In this document: piece after piece, positions 33,594 to 42,445 of the stretch
Layout: each line of letters opens with the position of its first letter
Position numbering within the stretch: the first letter of the stretch is position 1
Source of the DNA: Lachnospira eligens
GTDB taxonomy: Bacteria; Bacillota; Clostridia; Lachnospirales; Lachnospiraceae
DNA length: 64,000 bases
Assembly (NCBI RefSeq): GCF_009680455.1
Contig: NZ_WKRD01000003.1
Coordinates: 278,492-342,491, forward strand
Direction: 5' to 3'
Position numbers and translations under genes: made by a program
Notes under the pieces: model-generated
Told to the model about the DNA's origin: nothing
The model's input: only the letters and a program-made list of their open reading frames with translations
Databases searched by the model: none

Positions 33594-34991
33594 ATGTTAA
33601 CATACTCGTTTGAAAACATTGGAAAAGAATCAATATATGAATATTTATACAAATGTATCAAAAAAGATATAATAGAAGGCAGACTTGTTAAGGATGAGCA
33701 TCTTCCTTCAAAGAGAACGCTTGCTGTCAATCTTGGAATAAGCACCATAACAGTAGAGAATTCATATGGACAGCTTATGAGTGAAGGATATATATATTCT
33801 GTTCCAAAGAAGGGCTATTATGTATCAGATATTTCAGGTGTTGCAAGGATAAAGCCAGTAAAATATGAAGTTCCTGAAATAACCGCAAAGAAGACTGGAT
33901 ATAAATCGGATTTATCATCAAACAGGACAGATCCTGGAAGCTTTCCATTTGCAACATGGGCTAAGCTTATGAGACGTGTTATAACAGACAGGCAGGATGA
34001 TCTTATGAAAATATCTCCGGGAGAAGGAACATGGGAGTTAAGAAAAGCAATTGCTATGCATCTGGCTTCATTTCGTGATATGCAGGTAACACCCGGACAG
34101 ATAATCATTGGCGCCGGAACTGAATATATGTATAGTCTTCTTATACAGCTTTTGGGAAGAGATAAAGTGTATTGTGTTGAAGATCCGGGATATTCTAAGA
34201 TTGCCAGGATATATGCAAGTAATAATGTGAAATTCTGTTATGCCAGTATGGATAATGAAGGAATGAAACCGGAAGCGGTAAGAGAATGTATGGCAGATAT
34301 TGTTCATATAAGTCCTACACATCATTATCCGACAGGTATAACAATGCCGGTAAGCCGGCGTTTTGAATTGCTTGCATGGGCTAATGAAAAGCCGGACAGA
34401 TATATAATAGAAGATGATTATGATTCAGAATTTCGTATGACAGGAAAGACAATTCCGACTATGAAAAGCATAGATATAAGTGAAAAGGTTATATATATGA
34501 ATACATTTTCAAGAACACTGACACCGACAATCCGAATCAGTTATATGGTTCTGCCACCACACCTTGCCGCAACATATCAGGAAAAACTTGATTTTTATGC
34601 ATGTACTGTATCTAATTTCGAGCAGTATGCACTTGCTGCATTCATAGAAGAAGGATATTTTGAGAAACATTTAAACAGAATGAGACTGTATTATACGAAA
34701 CAGAGAGAGGCTGTTCTTTCGGTACTTAAAGAGGATCCGTTCAAATGTGTTGGAAGAGTAAGAGAGGCTGATTCAGGGCTGCATTTTATTCTTGAACTTA
34801 ATACATTACTTTCTGATAATGAGGTAAAAAGAAAACTTGAGGCAGAAGGCATCCATATAAATGCGTTATCGGAGTATTATCATAATAATACAGATGAATA
34901 CAGCCACAGCTTTGTTATCAGTTATTCTGATATGAAGATAGAAAACTTCAGAAGTGCTTGCAGTAAAATGTCAGAACTTACACCTTTATGA
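33594..34991 (+). CDS. MocR/PdxR-type GntR-aminotransferase regulator lacking the PLP lysine
   Basis: A 465-aa protein with an N-terminal GntR winged helix (LPSKRTLAVNLGISTITVENSYGQLMSEGYI, about residues 36-70) and a class I aminotransferase-like domain (about 110-460). MocR proteins normally bind PLP through a Lys in a FSK(S/T)LxP motif; here the motif reads NTFSRTLTP, with Arg at residue 307 (codon AGA, 34512-34514). It may therefore sense another ligand or bind PLP without a Schiff base. It is monocistronic, with a TATAAT about 55 bases upstream. Targets unknown. Confidence 0.9.
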   Translation: MLTYSFENIGKESIYEYLYKCIKKDIIEGRLVKDEHLPSKRTLAVNLGISTITVENSYGQLMSEGYIYSVPKKGYYVSDISGVARIKPVKYEVPEITAKKTGYKSDLSSNRTDPGSFPFATWAKLMRRVITDRQDDLMKISPGEGTWELRKAIAMHLASFRDMQVTPGQIIIGAGTEYMYSLLIQLLGRDKVYCVEDPGYSKIARIYASNNVKFCYASMDNEGMKPEAVRECMADIVHISPTHHYPTGITMPVSRRFELLAWANEKPDRYIIEDDYDSEFRMTGKTIPTMKSIDISEKVIYMNTFSRTLTPTIRISYMVLPPHLAATYQEKLDFYACTVSNFEQYALAAFIEEGYFEKHLNRMRLYYTKQREAVLSVLKEDPFKCVGRVREADSGLHFILELNTLLSDNEVKRKLEAEGIHINALSEYYHNNTDEYSHSFVISYSDMKIENFRSACSKMSELTPL

Positions 34992-35102
34992 TGATTATTT
35001 ATGATTGATTGTGAATGAATATAACAGTTGCAAAGAATGTAATAAAGCGGTAAAATCTGTTTATATGATTTGTAAATAATGTGAGAGGGTATTGACAAAA
35101 GT

Positions 35103-35810
35103 ATGGTAGACTACAGCATTTTTCCGCTCGATGAAGAGATTAAAGACAAGCTTGCAAAGCTGGAAATAAGTTATGCATTTCAACCTATATTTTATCCGAA
35201 TGGCATGGATATATATGCATATGAGGCTTTAATGAGACCTAAGAATATTGGTGTTATGGATTTAATTGAAGAGTTCAGGATAAAGAATGATTTGCATACA
35301 CTTGAGGTCGCAACTATATTTGGAGCAGTACAGTGTTATGCAAAGCGAGGATACCATTCATATATAGCAATTAATTCATTTCCTGCGGAATCATTTACTG
35401 CAGAGGAGCAGGCTGTTTTTGATGAATTCTATGCCGATGTTCTTGGAGATAAGGGGATAATAGAGATTTTGGAATACACAGCACTGGACATTGACAAATG
35501 GCAGTCTAAGAAGAATTCAATTAACAGAAGCAGATTCAATATTGCACTTGATGATTTTGGAACAGGCAATAATAATATGATGGCAGTGGATATATTTGCA
35601 CCGCATATTGTAAAGCTGGACAGAAGTCTGATAACAGATATTGAGAATGATGTTGATAAGCAGGAGTATTACTATTATTATAGAGACAGCTTCCATAAAA
35701 GAGGCATCAAAGTGCTTGCTGAGGGTATTGAATCAAGAGAAGAGTATGAATTCTTAAGGGATAATGGTATTGATTTAGTGCAGGGATTTTATCTTGGACG
35801 ACCGGAATAA
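35103..35810 (+). CDS. Stand-alone EAL domain protein (c-di-GMP phosphodiesterase)
   Basis: A 235-aa soluble single-domain EAL protein. Catalytic positions are present: YEALMRP (E near residue 41), AINSFP, ILEYT, ALDDFGTGNNN, KLDRSLI, AEGIES, QGFYLGRP. c-di-GMP hydrolysis is expected. Loop 6 reads DDFGTGNNNM instead of the usual DDFGxGYSSL, so activity may be altered. It has no membrane or sensor part. Confidence 0.9.
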   Translation: MVDYSIFPLDEEIKDKLAKLEISYAFQPIFYPNGMDIYAYEALMRPKNIGVMDLIEEFRIKNDLHTLEVATIFGAVQCYAKRGYHSYIAINSFPAESFTAEEQAVFDEFYADVLGDKGIIEILEYTALDIDKWQSKKNSINRSRFNIALDDFGTGNNNMMAVDIFAPHIVKLDRSLITDIENDVDKQEYYYYYRDSFHKRGIKVLAEGIESREEYEFLRDNGIDLVQGFYLGRPE

Positions 35811-35933
35811 GATGAATGCCAGTTTATATTTTTTTTATAAATGCTTTATACAATATATATTAACATATCACAAAGTATGTTGTATTATGATGGAGTAAAG
35901 AAAACATTTTTTCTCCCTCATATTTTTTTAAAA

Positions 35934-35972
35934 AGAGCGATGGCAGAGTTAATTTGCCGTCGCTCTTTTTTT
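35934..35972 (+). terminator. Terminator after the EAL gene
   Basis: AGAGCGATGGC / GCCGTCGCTCT, 11 pairs with one T-G, flanked by A-run and T-run, so it could work in both directions. The stretch 35811-35933 holds nothing else that I recognise. Confidence 0.85.
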
Positions 35973-36143
35973 GCGCGGACAGCGATGAGAATGTACAAGA
36001 AGAAGTGACAGCCATGCTTGCATGGGCTGGGGCTTGTTCTTGTATATTCGGGGAGCGTCGCGACAATGCCAGAACGCAGTTCTGGCATATGAGCTGTCCG
36101 TGCGGACAGCGATGAAAATAGATAAGAAAAAGTGGCAGCGATG
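35973..36143 (+). repeat. GC-rich structured intergenic element with internal direct repeat
   Basis: GCGCGGACAGC (35973-35983) pairs with GCTGTCCGTGC (36093-36103) to close a 131-base unit. Inside are TACAAGAA/TTCTTGTA (35994-36001 / 36037-36044) enclosing GCCATGC/GCATGGGC, and TGCCAGAAC-gca-GTTCTGGCA (36067-36087). A 42-base segment starting GCGGACAGCGATGA at 35975 recurs imperfectly at 36102, 127 bases on. GC content is far above the flanks. It could be an interspersed repeat family or a structured RNA; it is not one of the common RNA classes I know. Confidence 0.6.
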
Positions 36144-36276
36144 AGTATTTCAAATTATATATGGCAAACACCGCCATATTAGTGATATAATAATTAATAT
36201 TTTCAGTATTTCAGGTTCAGTGATATCTAAGGCAATGAGACTGGAATAATATATAACACAGAATAGGGAGAAAATT

Positions 36277-37359
36277 ATGGGAAAGAAAATTGCCAGAATT
36301 ATAGGCAGAGTATTACTGGTGGTACTTGTTACTATAGTAATGCTGGTGGGAACTTTATTCATTATGATTAAGAGAATATGCAGCGATTCAGCACCTGCAG
36401 CTAGAAATCTTTTTATATCAACAGTTCTTGAATCAGGTCAGATGAAGTTTCTTGCTTCGTGGTTCTGTACAGATGCACAGATTAATGAGGTAATTAATGC
36501 TAATAAGATGGAGTCGATGGATTCAGATATTGATACATCTCTTATTAATATATCGTCAGACACAGATACACAGACGGTTGACAATAACGGAGAAGTAGAG
36601 CAGTTTGATGGGAATGGAATAAGAATGGTTGAGATTTCAGGAAGGTCATTCTTTGGAAAAATGCTGATTATAAAAGATCCGTCACAGGTTAAGGTCGGAA
36701 CTACATACCCATGGGGAGATTACGGTAAGGAGCTTCATGAGATTGTAAGCGGAGCAGGAGCTGTTGCAGGAGTTAACGGAGGTCTGTATGTTTCATCAGG
36801 AAACAGAGGCGGCTCACCACTTGGAATTGTGGTGCAGGACGGTAAGATTACATATAACAGTCCTTCAGCACTTTCAGGTCTTTACTTAATTGGACTTAAT
36901 AAGGATAACCTTTTAGTTGTTAAAGATATAGATGGTATGTCGGCAGCAGATTTTGAAAGCTATGTAAATGAAGCCGGGATCAGGGATGCTGTTGCTTTCC
37001 AAGAGGAAAGCTCTGATTCTAATAATCATTTTGTTCCGCTTATTATTAACAATGAAGCAAGAGTATTAAAAGGTCAGGGAAGCGGGGCTAACCCTAGAAC
37101 AGCAATCGGACAGAGAGCTGACGGAGCAATACTTCTTTTAGTTACAGATGGAAGAGGTGCTTCAGGACATCTTGGTGCAACTGCGTCAGACCTGATATCA
37201 GTCATGCAGGAATATGGAGCAGTCAATGCAGCCAACCTTGATGGCGGAAGTTCTTCAACAATGGTATATAACGGTGGCTATGAGATGACAAGCGTAACAT
37301 TTTATTATCAGAATTCATCATGGAAGCTGCCAACAGCATTTGTTGTAATGCCTAAGTAA
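36277..37359 (+). CDS. Phosphodiester glycosidase (NAGPA) domain protein, membrane-anchored
   Basis: A 360-aa protein with one N-terminal membrane helix (about residues 8-30) and a C-terminal NAGPA domain from about 150. Motifs are GVNGGLYVSSG, NPRTAIGQRADGAILLLVTDGRG and NAANLDGGSSSTMVYNG. The domain is related to the enzyme that uncovers mannose-6-phosphate; bacterial members occur in envelope polysaccharide processing. The next gene starts 22 bases later and also encodes a membrane-anchored extracellular protein. Confidence 0.9.
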   Translation: MGKKIARIIGRVLLVVLVTIVMLVGTLFIMIKRICSDSAPAARNLFISTVLESGQMKFLASWFCTDAQINEVINANKMESMDSDIDTSLINISSDTDTQTVDNNGEVEQFDGNGIRMVEISGRSFFGKMLIIKDPSQVKVGTTYPWGDYGKELHEIVSGAGAVAGVNGGLYVSSGNRGGSPLGIVVQDGKITYNSPSALSGLYLIGLNKDNLLVVKDIDGMSAADFESYVNEAGIRDAVAFQEESSDSNNHFVPLIINNEARVLKGQGSGANPRTAIGQRADGAILLLVTDGRGASGHLGATASDLISVMQEYGAVNAANLDGGSSSTMVYNGGYEMTSVTFYYQNSSWKLPTAFVVMPK

Positions 37360-37381
37360 TTGGAAGGAGAACTGTGTAGAT

Positions 37382-38548
37382 ATGAAAAATAATACTAAGA
37401 AGTCTATAAATATAGGCAAAATCAATATACCATTAAATTACTGGACAGGGCTTGCCGTATATGCAGTGATTCTTCTTATTCTTGCAATCTGTATGATTGC
37501 ATATACAGGTTCATGCCTTAAGAAATATGAGAATTCACAGTCGGACAAGGTAATGAATGATTTCATTAATGACTTTACAAAGATGGCTGCTGATAAGACA
37601 TTGGCTGATAATATTGAGCTTCCAGCCAGCAGTGAATTTGAGGGAAAAGATACATTTGTCAATATGTACATGTCCGAATTAGATGGTACAACTGACTATA
37701 CATATAAGAAATCAGAGGGCAGTTATAATACAGAAGAGCCTATGTATGACATATATGCTGATGACAAGAAGGTTGCCAGAATGACTCTGGAAGCTAAAGA
37801 CCAGCATGTCGTTCTTGGGATACTTACAGTGTTTGACTGGAAGGTTAAATCAATTGAGCCTGTATTTTCAGCAAAGACTAACGATTATACTGTATCAATT
37901 CCGGAAGGGTATACATTTACAGTTAATGGAATAACTGTGTCAGATGATTACAAGACTGGTAAGGTTATAGAAAATCCTGATTTTGTGAATGTTTCTAAAT
38001 ATGTTACAATGCCAAAGTCAGTTGAATATAAGCTGACAGGATTTGTCAATAAGCCGGAGATTAAGATATATAATGCATCAGGCAGTGAAGTTACTGCAAA
38101 TGTGGATGCTAAGGGAAATGTATCTGTAGCTGCAAGTGGCAATTCTGCCGATATGCCATCAGAAAGAAAAGAAGAAGCTCTTAATATGGCAAAAATATGG
38201 GATAATTTCCTTACTAATGATTTAAGTGGTTCAGGTCATGGACTTGCAACAGTGCAGCAGTATCTTATTGAGGATTCTTATTACTGGAATCTTGCGAAAG
38301 ATTATGCGTCAAGTGCAGATATTACATTTATCAGTGACCACACATTGTCGGGGAATCCGTATACAGGAGTGACAGTTGATAATTATATTGAATATAATGA
38401 TGACTGTTATTCATGTCATATTGCATTTACAAAGAATATGACGCTTACCTCAGGCGGTGCGAGAAAAGATGTTATTGATTCGACATTCTATTTCGTGAAA
38501 TATGAGGGCAGATGGGCGATTGCGGATATGATTGCGACTACTAAGTGA
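37382..38548 (+). CDS. Membrane-anchored extracellular protein of unknown function
   Basis: A 388-aa protein with one helix (about residues 23-43) and a large outside region. Middle strands such as YTVSIPEGYTFTVNG and the C-terminal part (YSCHIAFTKNMTL; STFYFVKYEGRWAIADMIA) resemble NTF2/SnoaL-like folds, but I do not recognise a named family. It is probably cotranscribed with the NAGPA protein and may act with it at the cell surface. Confidence 0.7.
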   Translation: MKNNTKKSINIGKINIPLNYWTGLAVYAVILLILAICMIAYTGSCLKKYENSQSDKVMNDFINDFTKMAADKTLADNIELPASSEFEGKDTFVNMYMSELDGTTDYTYKKSEGSYNTEEPMYDIYADDKKVARMTLEAKDQHVVLGILTVFDWKVKSIEPVFSAKTNDYTVSIPEGYTFTVNGITVSDDYKTGKVIENPDFVNVSKYVTMPKSVEYKLTGFVNKPEIKIYNASGSEVTANVDAKGNVSVAASGNSADMPSERKEEALNMAKIWDNFLTNDLSGSGHGLATVQQYLIEDSYYWNLAKDYASSADITFISDHTLSGNPYTGVTVDNYIEYNDDCYSCHIAFTKNMTLTSGGARKDVIDSTFYFVKYEGRWAIADMIATTK

Positions 38549-38588
38549 TTTATTCCCCGCAGAAGTGAAGCCGAATATTAAGAAAAAT

Positions 38589-38620
38589 GTGCAGGATGCC
38601 AATTAAGGGGTGTCCTGCAC
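38589..38620 (+). terminator. Terminator before feoB
   Basis: GTGCAGGA / TCCTGCAC, 8 perfect pairs extended by CC/GG pairs over an AATTAA-type loop, followed by TTGTC, a weak T-tract. Confidence 0.6.
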
Positions 38621-38700
38621 TTGTCATATGTGCTACAATAAATATTGAGAAGAATTATCAATAATGATTTGGGCGGATTATTTAGAAAAGGAAAACACAC

Positions 38701-41037
38701 ATGAAGTTAAATGAACTTAAGATTGGACAATGTGCAAGAATTACCTCAGTTGGCGGTGAAGGCGCATTAAGACAGCATTTTCTTGATATGGGCGTAATTC
38801 CCGGGGCGGAAGTTACGCTTGTGAAACTTGCACCTATGGGTGATCCAATGGAATTACAGATACATGGTTATGAACTGACACTTCGAGTTGCCGATGCAGG
38901 AGAGATTACTATTGATCCTATAGATGAGCGTACAAGAAAACACGAAAGACCAGACCGAATATATAAGTCTGATCATCCGGGACTTGGTGAAACTGGTAAA
39001 TACCATGCTAAGGGAGATGGGGAAAAGCTTCCTGAAGGAACAAAGCTTACATTTGCATTGGTTGGTAATCAGAATTGTGGAAAGACAACTCTGTTTAATC
39101 AGCTTACCGGTTCTAACCAGCATGTCGGAAACTTTCCGGGTGTTACAGTTGACTGCAAGAGCGGTATGATTAAGGGACATGAGAATACATCAGTAACGGA
39201 TTTACCGGGAATATATTCTATGTCTCCATACAGCAGCGAGGAGATTGTTTCAAGAAATTTTGTGCTTAATGAGAAGCCTAAGGCGATTATTAATATTGTT
39301 GATGCAACTAATATTGAGAGAAATATGTATCTTACAATGCAGCTTTTAGAGATGGATGTGCCTATGGTTCTTGCACTTAATATGATGGATGAGGTAGTAG
39401 GCAATTCAGGTTCTATTGATATTAATGGCATGGAAAATATGCTTGGAATCCCGGTTATTCCTATATCTGCTGCCAAGAATGAAGGCGTTGATGAGCTTAT
39501 AAGGCATGCACTTCATATTGCAGAATATCAGGAAAAGCCGGAAAGAACTGATTACTGTGATGAGAATGATTTCGGAGGAGCAGTACACAGATGTATACAT
39601 GCAGTAATTCATCTTATAGAGGATCATGCAAAGAGAGCTGATATTCCAGTAAGATTTGCAGCAAGTAAGATTATTGAGGGTGACCCTCTTATATTAAAAC
39701 TGTTGCAGCTTGATGAGAATGAAAAAGAAATGCTTGAGCATATTGTACTTCAGTTGGAGAATGAGAGAGGTCTTGACAGAAGTGCGGCAATCGCGGACAT
39801 GAGATTTACATTTATAGAGAAGATATGTGAAGCTAATGTTGTTAAGCCTAAGGCAAGTAAAGAAAGAATACGAAGCCAGAAGATTGATAAGATTCTTACT
39901 GGAAAATATACGGCAATACCTTGCTTTGTAGCAATTATGCTTGCAATATTCTTTCTTACATTCAATGTGATTGGTGCATTTTTACAGAATGTTCTGCAGA
40001 TGGGTATTGATGCACTTACTGGCGTTGTTGACAATGCACTTGCAGCGGCAGGCGTGAATAAGGTTATTCACAGTCTTGTAATAGATGGAATATTTGCAGG
40101 TGTCGGCTCAGTGCTTTCATTCCTGCCGATTATTGTTACACTGTTTTTCTTCTTATCACTTATGGAGGACAGTGGTTATATTGCAAGAGTAGCATTTTTT
40201 ATGGATAAACTATTAAGAAAGATTGGTCTGTCAGGAAGAAGTATTGTTCCTATGTTGATTGGATTTGGATGTACTGTTCCTGCGGTTATGGCAACAAGAA
40301 CGCTTCCAAGTGAGAGAGACAGGAAGATGACAATTCTTCTTACACCATTTATGAGCTGTTCAGCCAAGCTGCCAATATATTCATTCTTTGTCAGTGCATT
40401 TTTCCCGGGAAAGGGCGCACTTATAATGGGAGGCTTATATTTCTTTGGAATTATTATGGGAATTCTTGTGGCATTGCTTTACAAAGGAACATTGTTTAAA
40501 GGCGAAGCTGTTCCTTTCGTTATGGAACTTCCTAATTACAGACTTCCAGGCATGAAAAATGTTTTGCAGTTATTATGGGAAAAGGCCAGAGATTTCTTGC
40601 AGAGAGCATTTACAGTTATATTTGTTGCAACTGTAATTGTCTGGTTTTTACAAAGCTTCAATCTGCACCTTAATCTTGTTACAGATTCAAAGGACAGCAT
40701 ACTTGCACTTATTGCGGGAATAATAGCCCCTGTATTTGCACCTTTAGGATTAGGTGACTGGAGAATATGTACATCTTTGCTGTGTGGTGTCATGGCAAAG
40801 GAAAGTGTCGTATCAACAATGCAGATACTTTTCGGGACAGGCATACGGGCAGCACTTTCAACAGCCGGTGCAGCCGCAATGCTTGTATTCAGTCTTCTGT
40901 ACACACCTTGTATCGCAGCAATTGCTTCAGTAAAGCGTGAGCTTGGCGGAAAATGGGCAGTTATAATGGTTGTATGGCAGTGCCTGATTGCGTGGGTGAT
41001 GGCATTTGTTGTGCATGCTGTTGTGATGCTATTCTAG
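38701..41037 (+). CDS. feoB: FeoA-FeoB fusion ferrous iron transporter
   Basis: A 778-aa Fe(II) importer. The N-terminal FeoA domain spans about residues 1-75 (GEGALRQHFLDMGVIPGAEV). The FeoB G-domain begins near residue 120: G1 GNQNCGKT, G3 DLPGIYS, G4 NMMD. A guanine-dissociation-inhibitor-like helical segment precedes the membrane core (about residues 395-778) with Gate motifs GFGCTVPAVMATRTL and CSAKLPIYSFF. Full-length fusion is seen in many Firmicutes. It is monocistronic here; no GTTAG-N6-CTAAC palindrome was found in its leader, unlike the distant feoA gene. Confidence 0.97.
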   Translation: MKLNELKIGQCARITSVGGEGALRQHFLDMGVIPGAEVTLVKLAPMGDPMELQIHGYELTLRVADAGEITIDPIDERTRKHERPDRIYKSDHPGLGETGKYHAKGDGEKLPEGTKLTFALVGNQNCGKTTLFNQLTGSNQHVGNFPGVTVDCKSGMIKGHENTSVTDLPGIYSMSPYSSEEIVSRNFVLNEKPKAIINIVDATNIERNMYLTMQLLEMDVPMVLALNMMDEVVGNSGSIDINGMENMLGIPVIPISAAKNEGVDELIRHALHIAEYQEKPERTDYCDENDFGGAVHRCIHAVIHLIEDHAKRADIPVRFAASKIIEGDPLILKLLQLDENEKEMLEHIVLQLENERGLDRSAAIADMRFTFIEKICEANVVKPKASKERIRSQKIDKILTGKYTAIPCFVAIMLAIFFLTFNVIGAFLQNVLQMGIDALTGVVDNALAAAGVNKVIHSLVIDGIFAGVGSVLSFLPIIVTLFFFLSLMEDSGYIARVAFFMDKLLRKIGLSGRSIVPMLIGFGCTVPAVMATRTLPSERDRKMTILLTPFMSCSAKLPIYSFFVSAFFPGKGALIMGGLYFFGIIMGILVALLYKGTLFKGEAVPFVMELPNYRLPGMKNVLQLLWEKARDFLQRAFTVIFVATVIVWFLQSFNLHLNLVTDSKDSILALIAGIIAPVFAPLGLGDWRICTSLLCGVMAKESVVSTMQILFGTGIRAALSTAGAAAMLVFSLLYTPCIAAIASVKRELGGKWAVIMVVWQCLIAWVMAFVVHAVVMLF

Positions 41038-41120
41038 AAAGCATTTATTTCATGTGACATTACTGGTGAAAATGTGGTAAAATAATCTAAGATTATGCTA
41101 AAAGCAAGGAGCGGATGGTT

Positions 41121-42410
41121 ATGAAATACATTTTTACTAATGGACATATCCTTGATGGAACTAAGGATATGAAAGTTTTGGATGGTCATTCTGTGCTTGT
41201 TGAAGATGACAAGATTACTGGTATTGTGAAGGGTAACACTGTACCAGACGGCTTTAAGGAGATTAATCTTGAGGGTAAATACCTTATGCCGGGGCTTATT
41301 AATATGCATGTTCATCTTGCAGGCAATGGAAAGCCACAGAAAAAGCAGAGAGATAATGAAAAGACTGTTAAGCTGCTTATGGGAACAGCACTTTCAAGGG
41401 CTGTGACATATAAGGTCGTAAAGGATTTTGCAAAGACAGAGCTTATGAGTGGTGTTACTACTATAAGAACTGTCGGTGGCCTGGCGGATTTTGATACAAG
41501 AGTAAGGGATGATATCAGAAATGGCAAGGCTGACGGACCAAGAATACTTGCAGCTAATGAAGGAATTTCTGTGCCGGGTGGACATATGGCTGGTTCGGTT
41601 GCGGTAGCTGCTAACAATATAGATGAAGCACTTGTTCAGGTTGATATTGCAAAAAGCCAGAATGTTGACCTTATTAAGCTTATGATTACAGGCGGCGTAC
41701 TCGACGCAAAGGCTAAGGGTGTTCCTGGTGAGCTTAAGATGAAACCTGAGATGGTTAAGGCTGTATGTGATAAGGCACATGCACTTGGATACAATGTTGC
41801 TGCACATGTAGAGTCGCCAGAGGGTGTAAGGGTTGCACTTGAAAATGGTGTTGATTCAATAGAGCATGGAGCAAAGCCTGATGATGAGATAATACATTTG
41901 TTTAAGGAGAATAATGCATTTTTATGCACAACATTATCACCTGCACTGCCATATGCTCTTTTTGACAGAAGCGTATCTAATGCGTCAGAGGTTGAGCAGT
42001 ACAATGGCAATATCGTGTTTGAGGGAATAAAGGAATGTGCCAAGGCAGCAATTGCCAACGACATTCCGGTCGTACTTGGTAATGATGTTGGCTGTCCATG
42101 GATTACACAGTATGATTTCTGGAGAGAGCTTTATTATTTCCACAAATATGTAGGTGTAAGCAATGCATTTGCATTATACACAGCTACGCTTAACAGTGCA
42201 GTAATGGCAGGGATTGGTGATGATACAGGTTCTGTTGAAGCCGGTAAATGTGCTGACCTGATTGTAACTAAGAATAATCCGTTAGATGATCTCAGGGCAC
42301 TTCGTAACGTGGATTTAGTCATGGCACGAGGCAGATTATACAATAATCCGAAGTTCAAAACGAAAAATATTGTCACTAAAGAACTGGATAAATTTTGTGA
42401 TTTGTGTTAA
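41121..42410 (+). CDS. Amidohydrolase superfamily protein (imidazolonepropionase/prolidase-like)
   Basis: A 429-aa cytoplasmic metal-dependent hydrolase: metal-binding HxH in LINMHVHLAG, candidate Lys ligand in LIKLMITGGV, His residues in YNVAAHVES and SIEHGAKP, Asp in VVLGNDVGCPW, and the small beta domain at the ends (GHILDG; KCADLIVTKNNPLD). Subfamily members include Xaa-Pro and Xaa-Arg dipeptidases and imidazolonepropionase; the substrate cannot be read. ATG 41121 is preferred over 41115 because AAGGAG (41106-41111) is only 3 bases from the latter. Confidence 0.85.
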   Translation: MKYIFTNGHILDGTKDMKVLDGHSVLVEDDKITGIVKGNTVPDGFKEINLEGKYLMPGLINMHVHLAGNGKPQKKQRDNEKTVKLLMGTALSRAVTYKVVKDFAKTELMSGVTTIRTVGGLADFDTRVRDDIRNGKADGPRILAANEGISVPGGHMAGSVAVAANNIDEALVQVDIAKSQNVDLIKLMITGGVLDAKAKGVPGELKMKPEMVKAVCDKAHALGYNVAAHVESPEGVRVALENGVDSIEHGAKPDDEIIHLFKENNAFLCTTLSPALPYALFDRSVSNASEVEQYNGNIVFEGIKECAKAAIANDIPVVLGNDVGCPWITQYDFWRELYYFHKYVGVSNAFALYTATLNSAVMAGIGDDTGSVEAGKCADLIVTKNNPLDDLRALRNVDLVMARGRLYNNPKFKTKNIVTKELDKFCDLC

Positions 42411-42445
42411 TTTTATTAAAGAATTTTACTTAAAGGAATAAGATT

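Noticed and set aside
35860..36177. A 105-residue minus-strand frame across the GC-rich element
   Set aside because: It runs through terminator and hairpin sequences; the codons follow the stems, not a protein pattern.
38641..38700. Fur-type box upstream of feoB
   Set aside because: A TTGAGAA...TATCAAT stretch is only a poor match and has no symmetry beyond a few bases.
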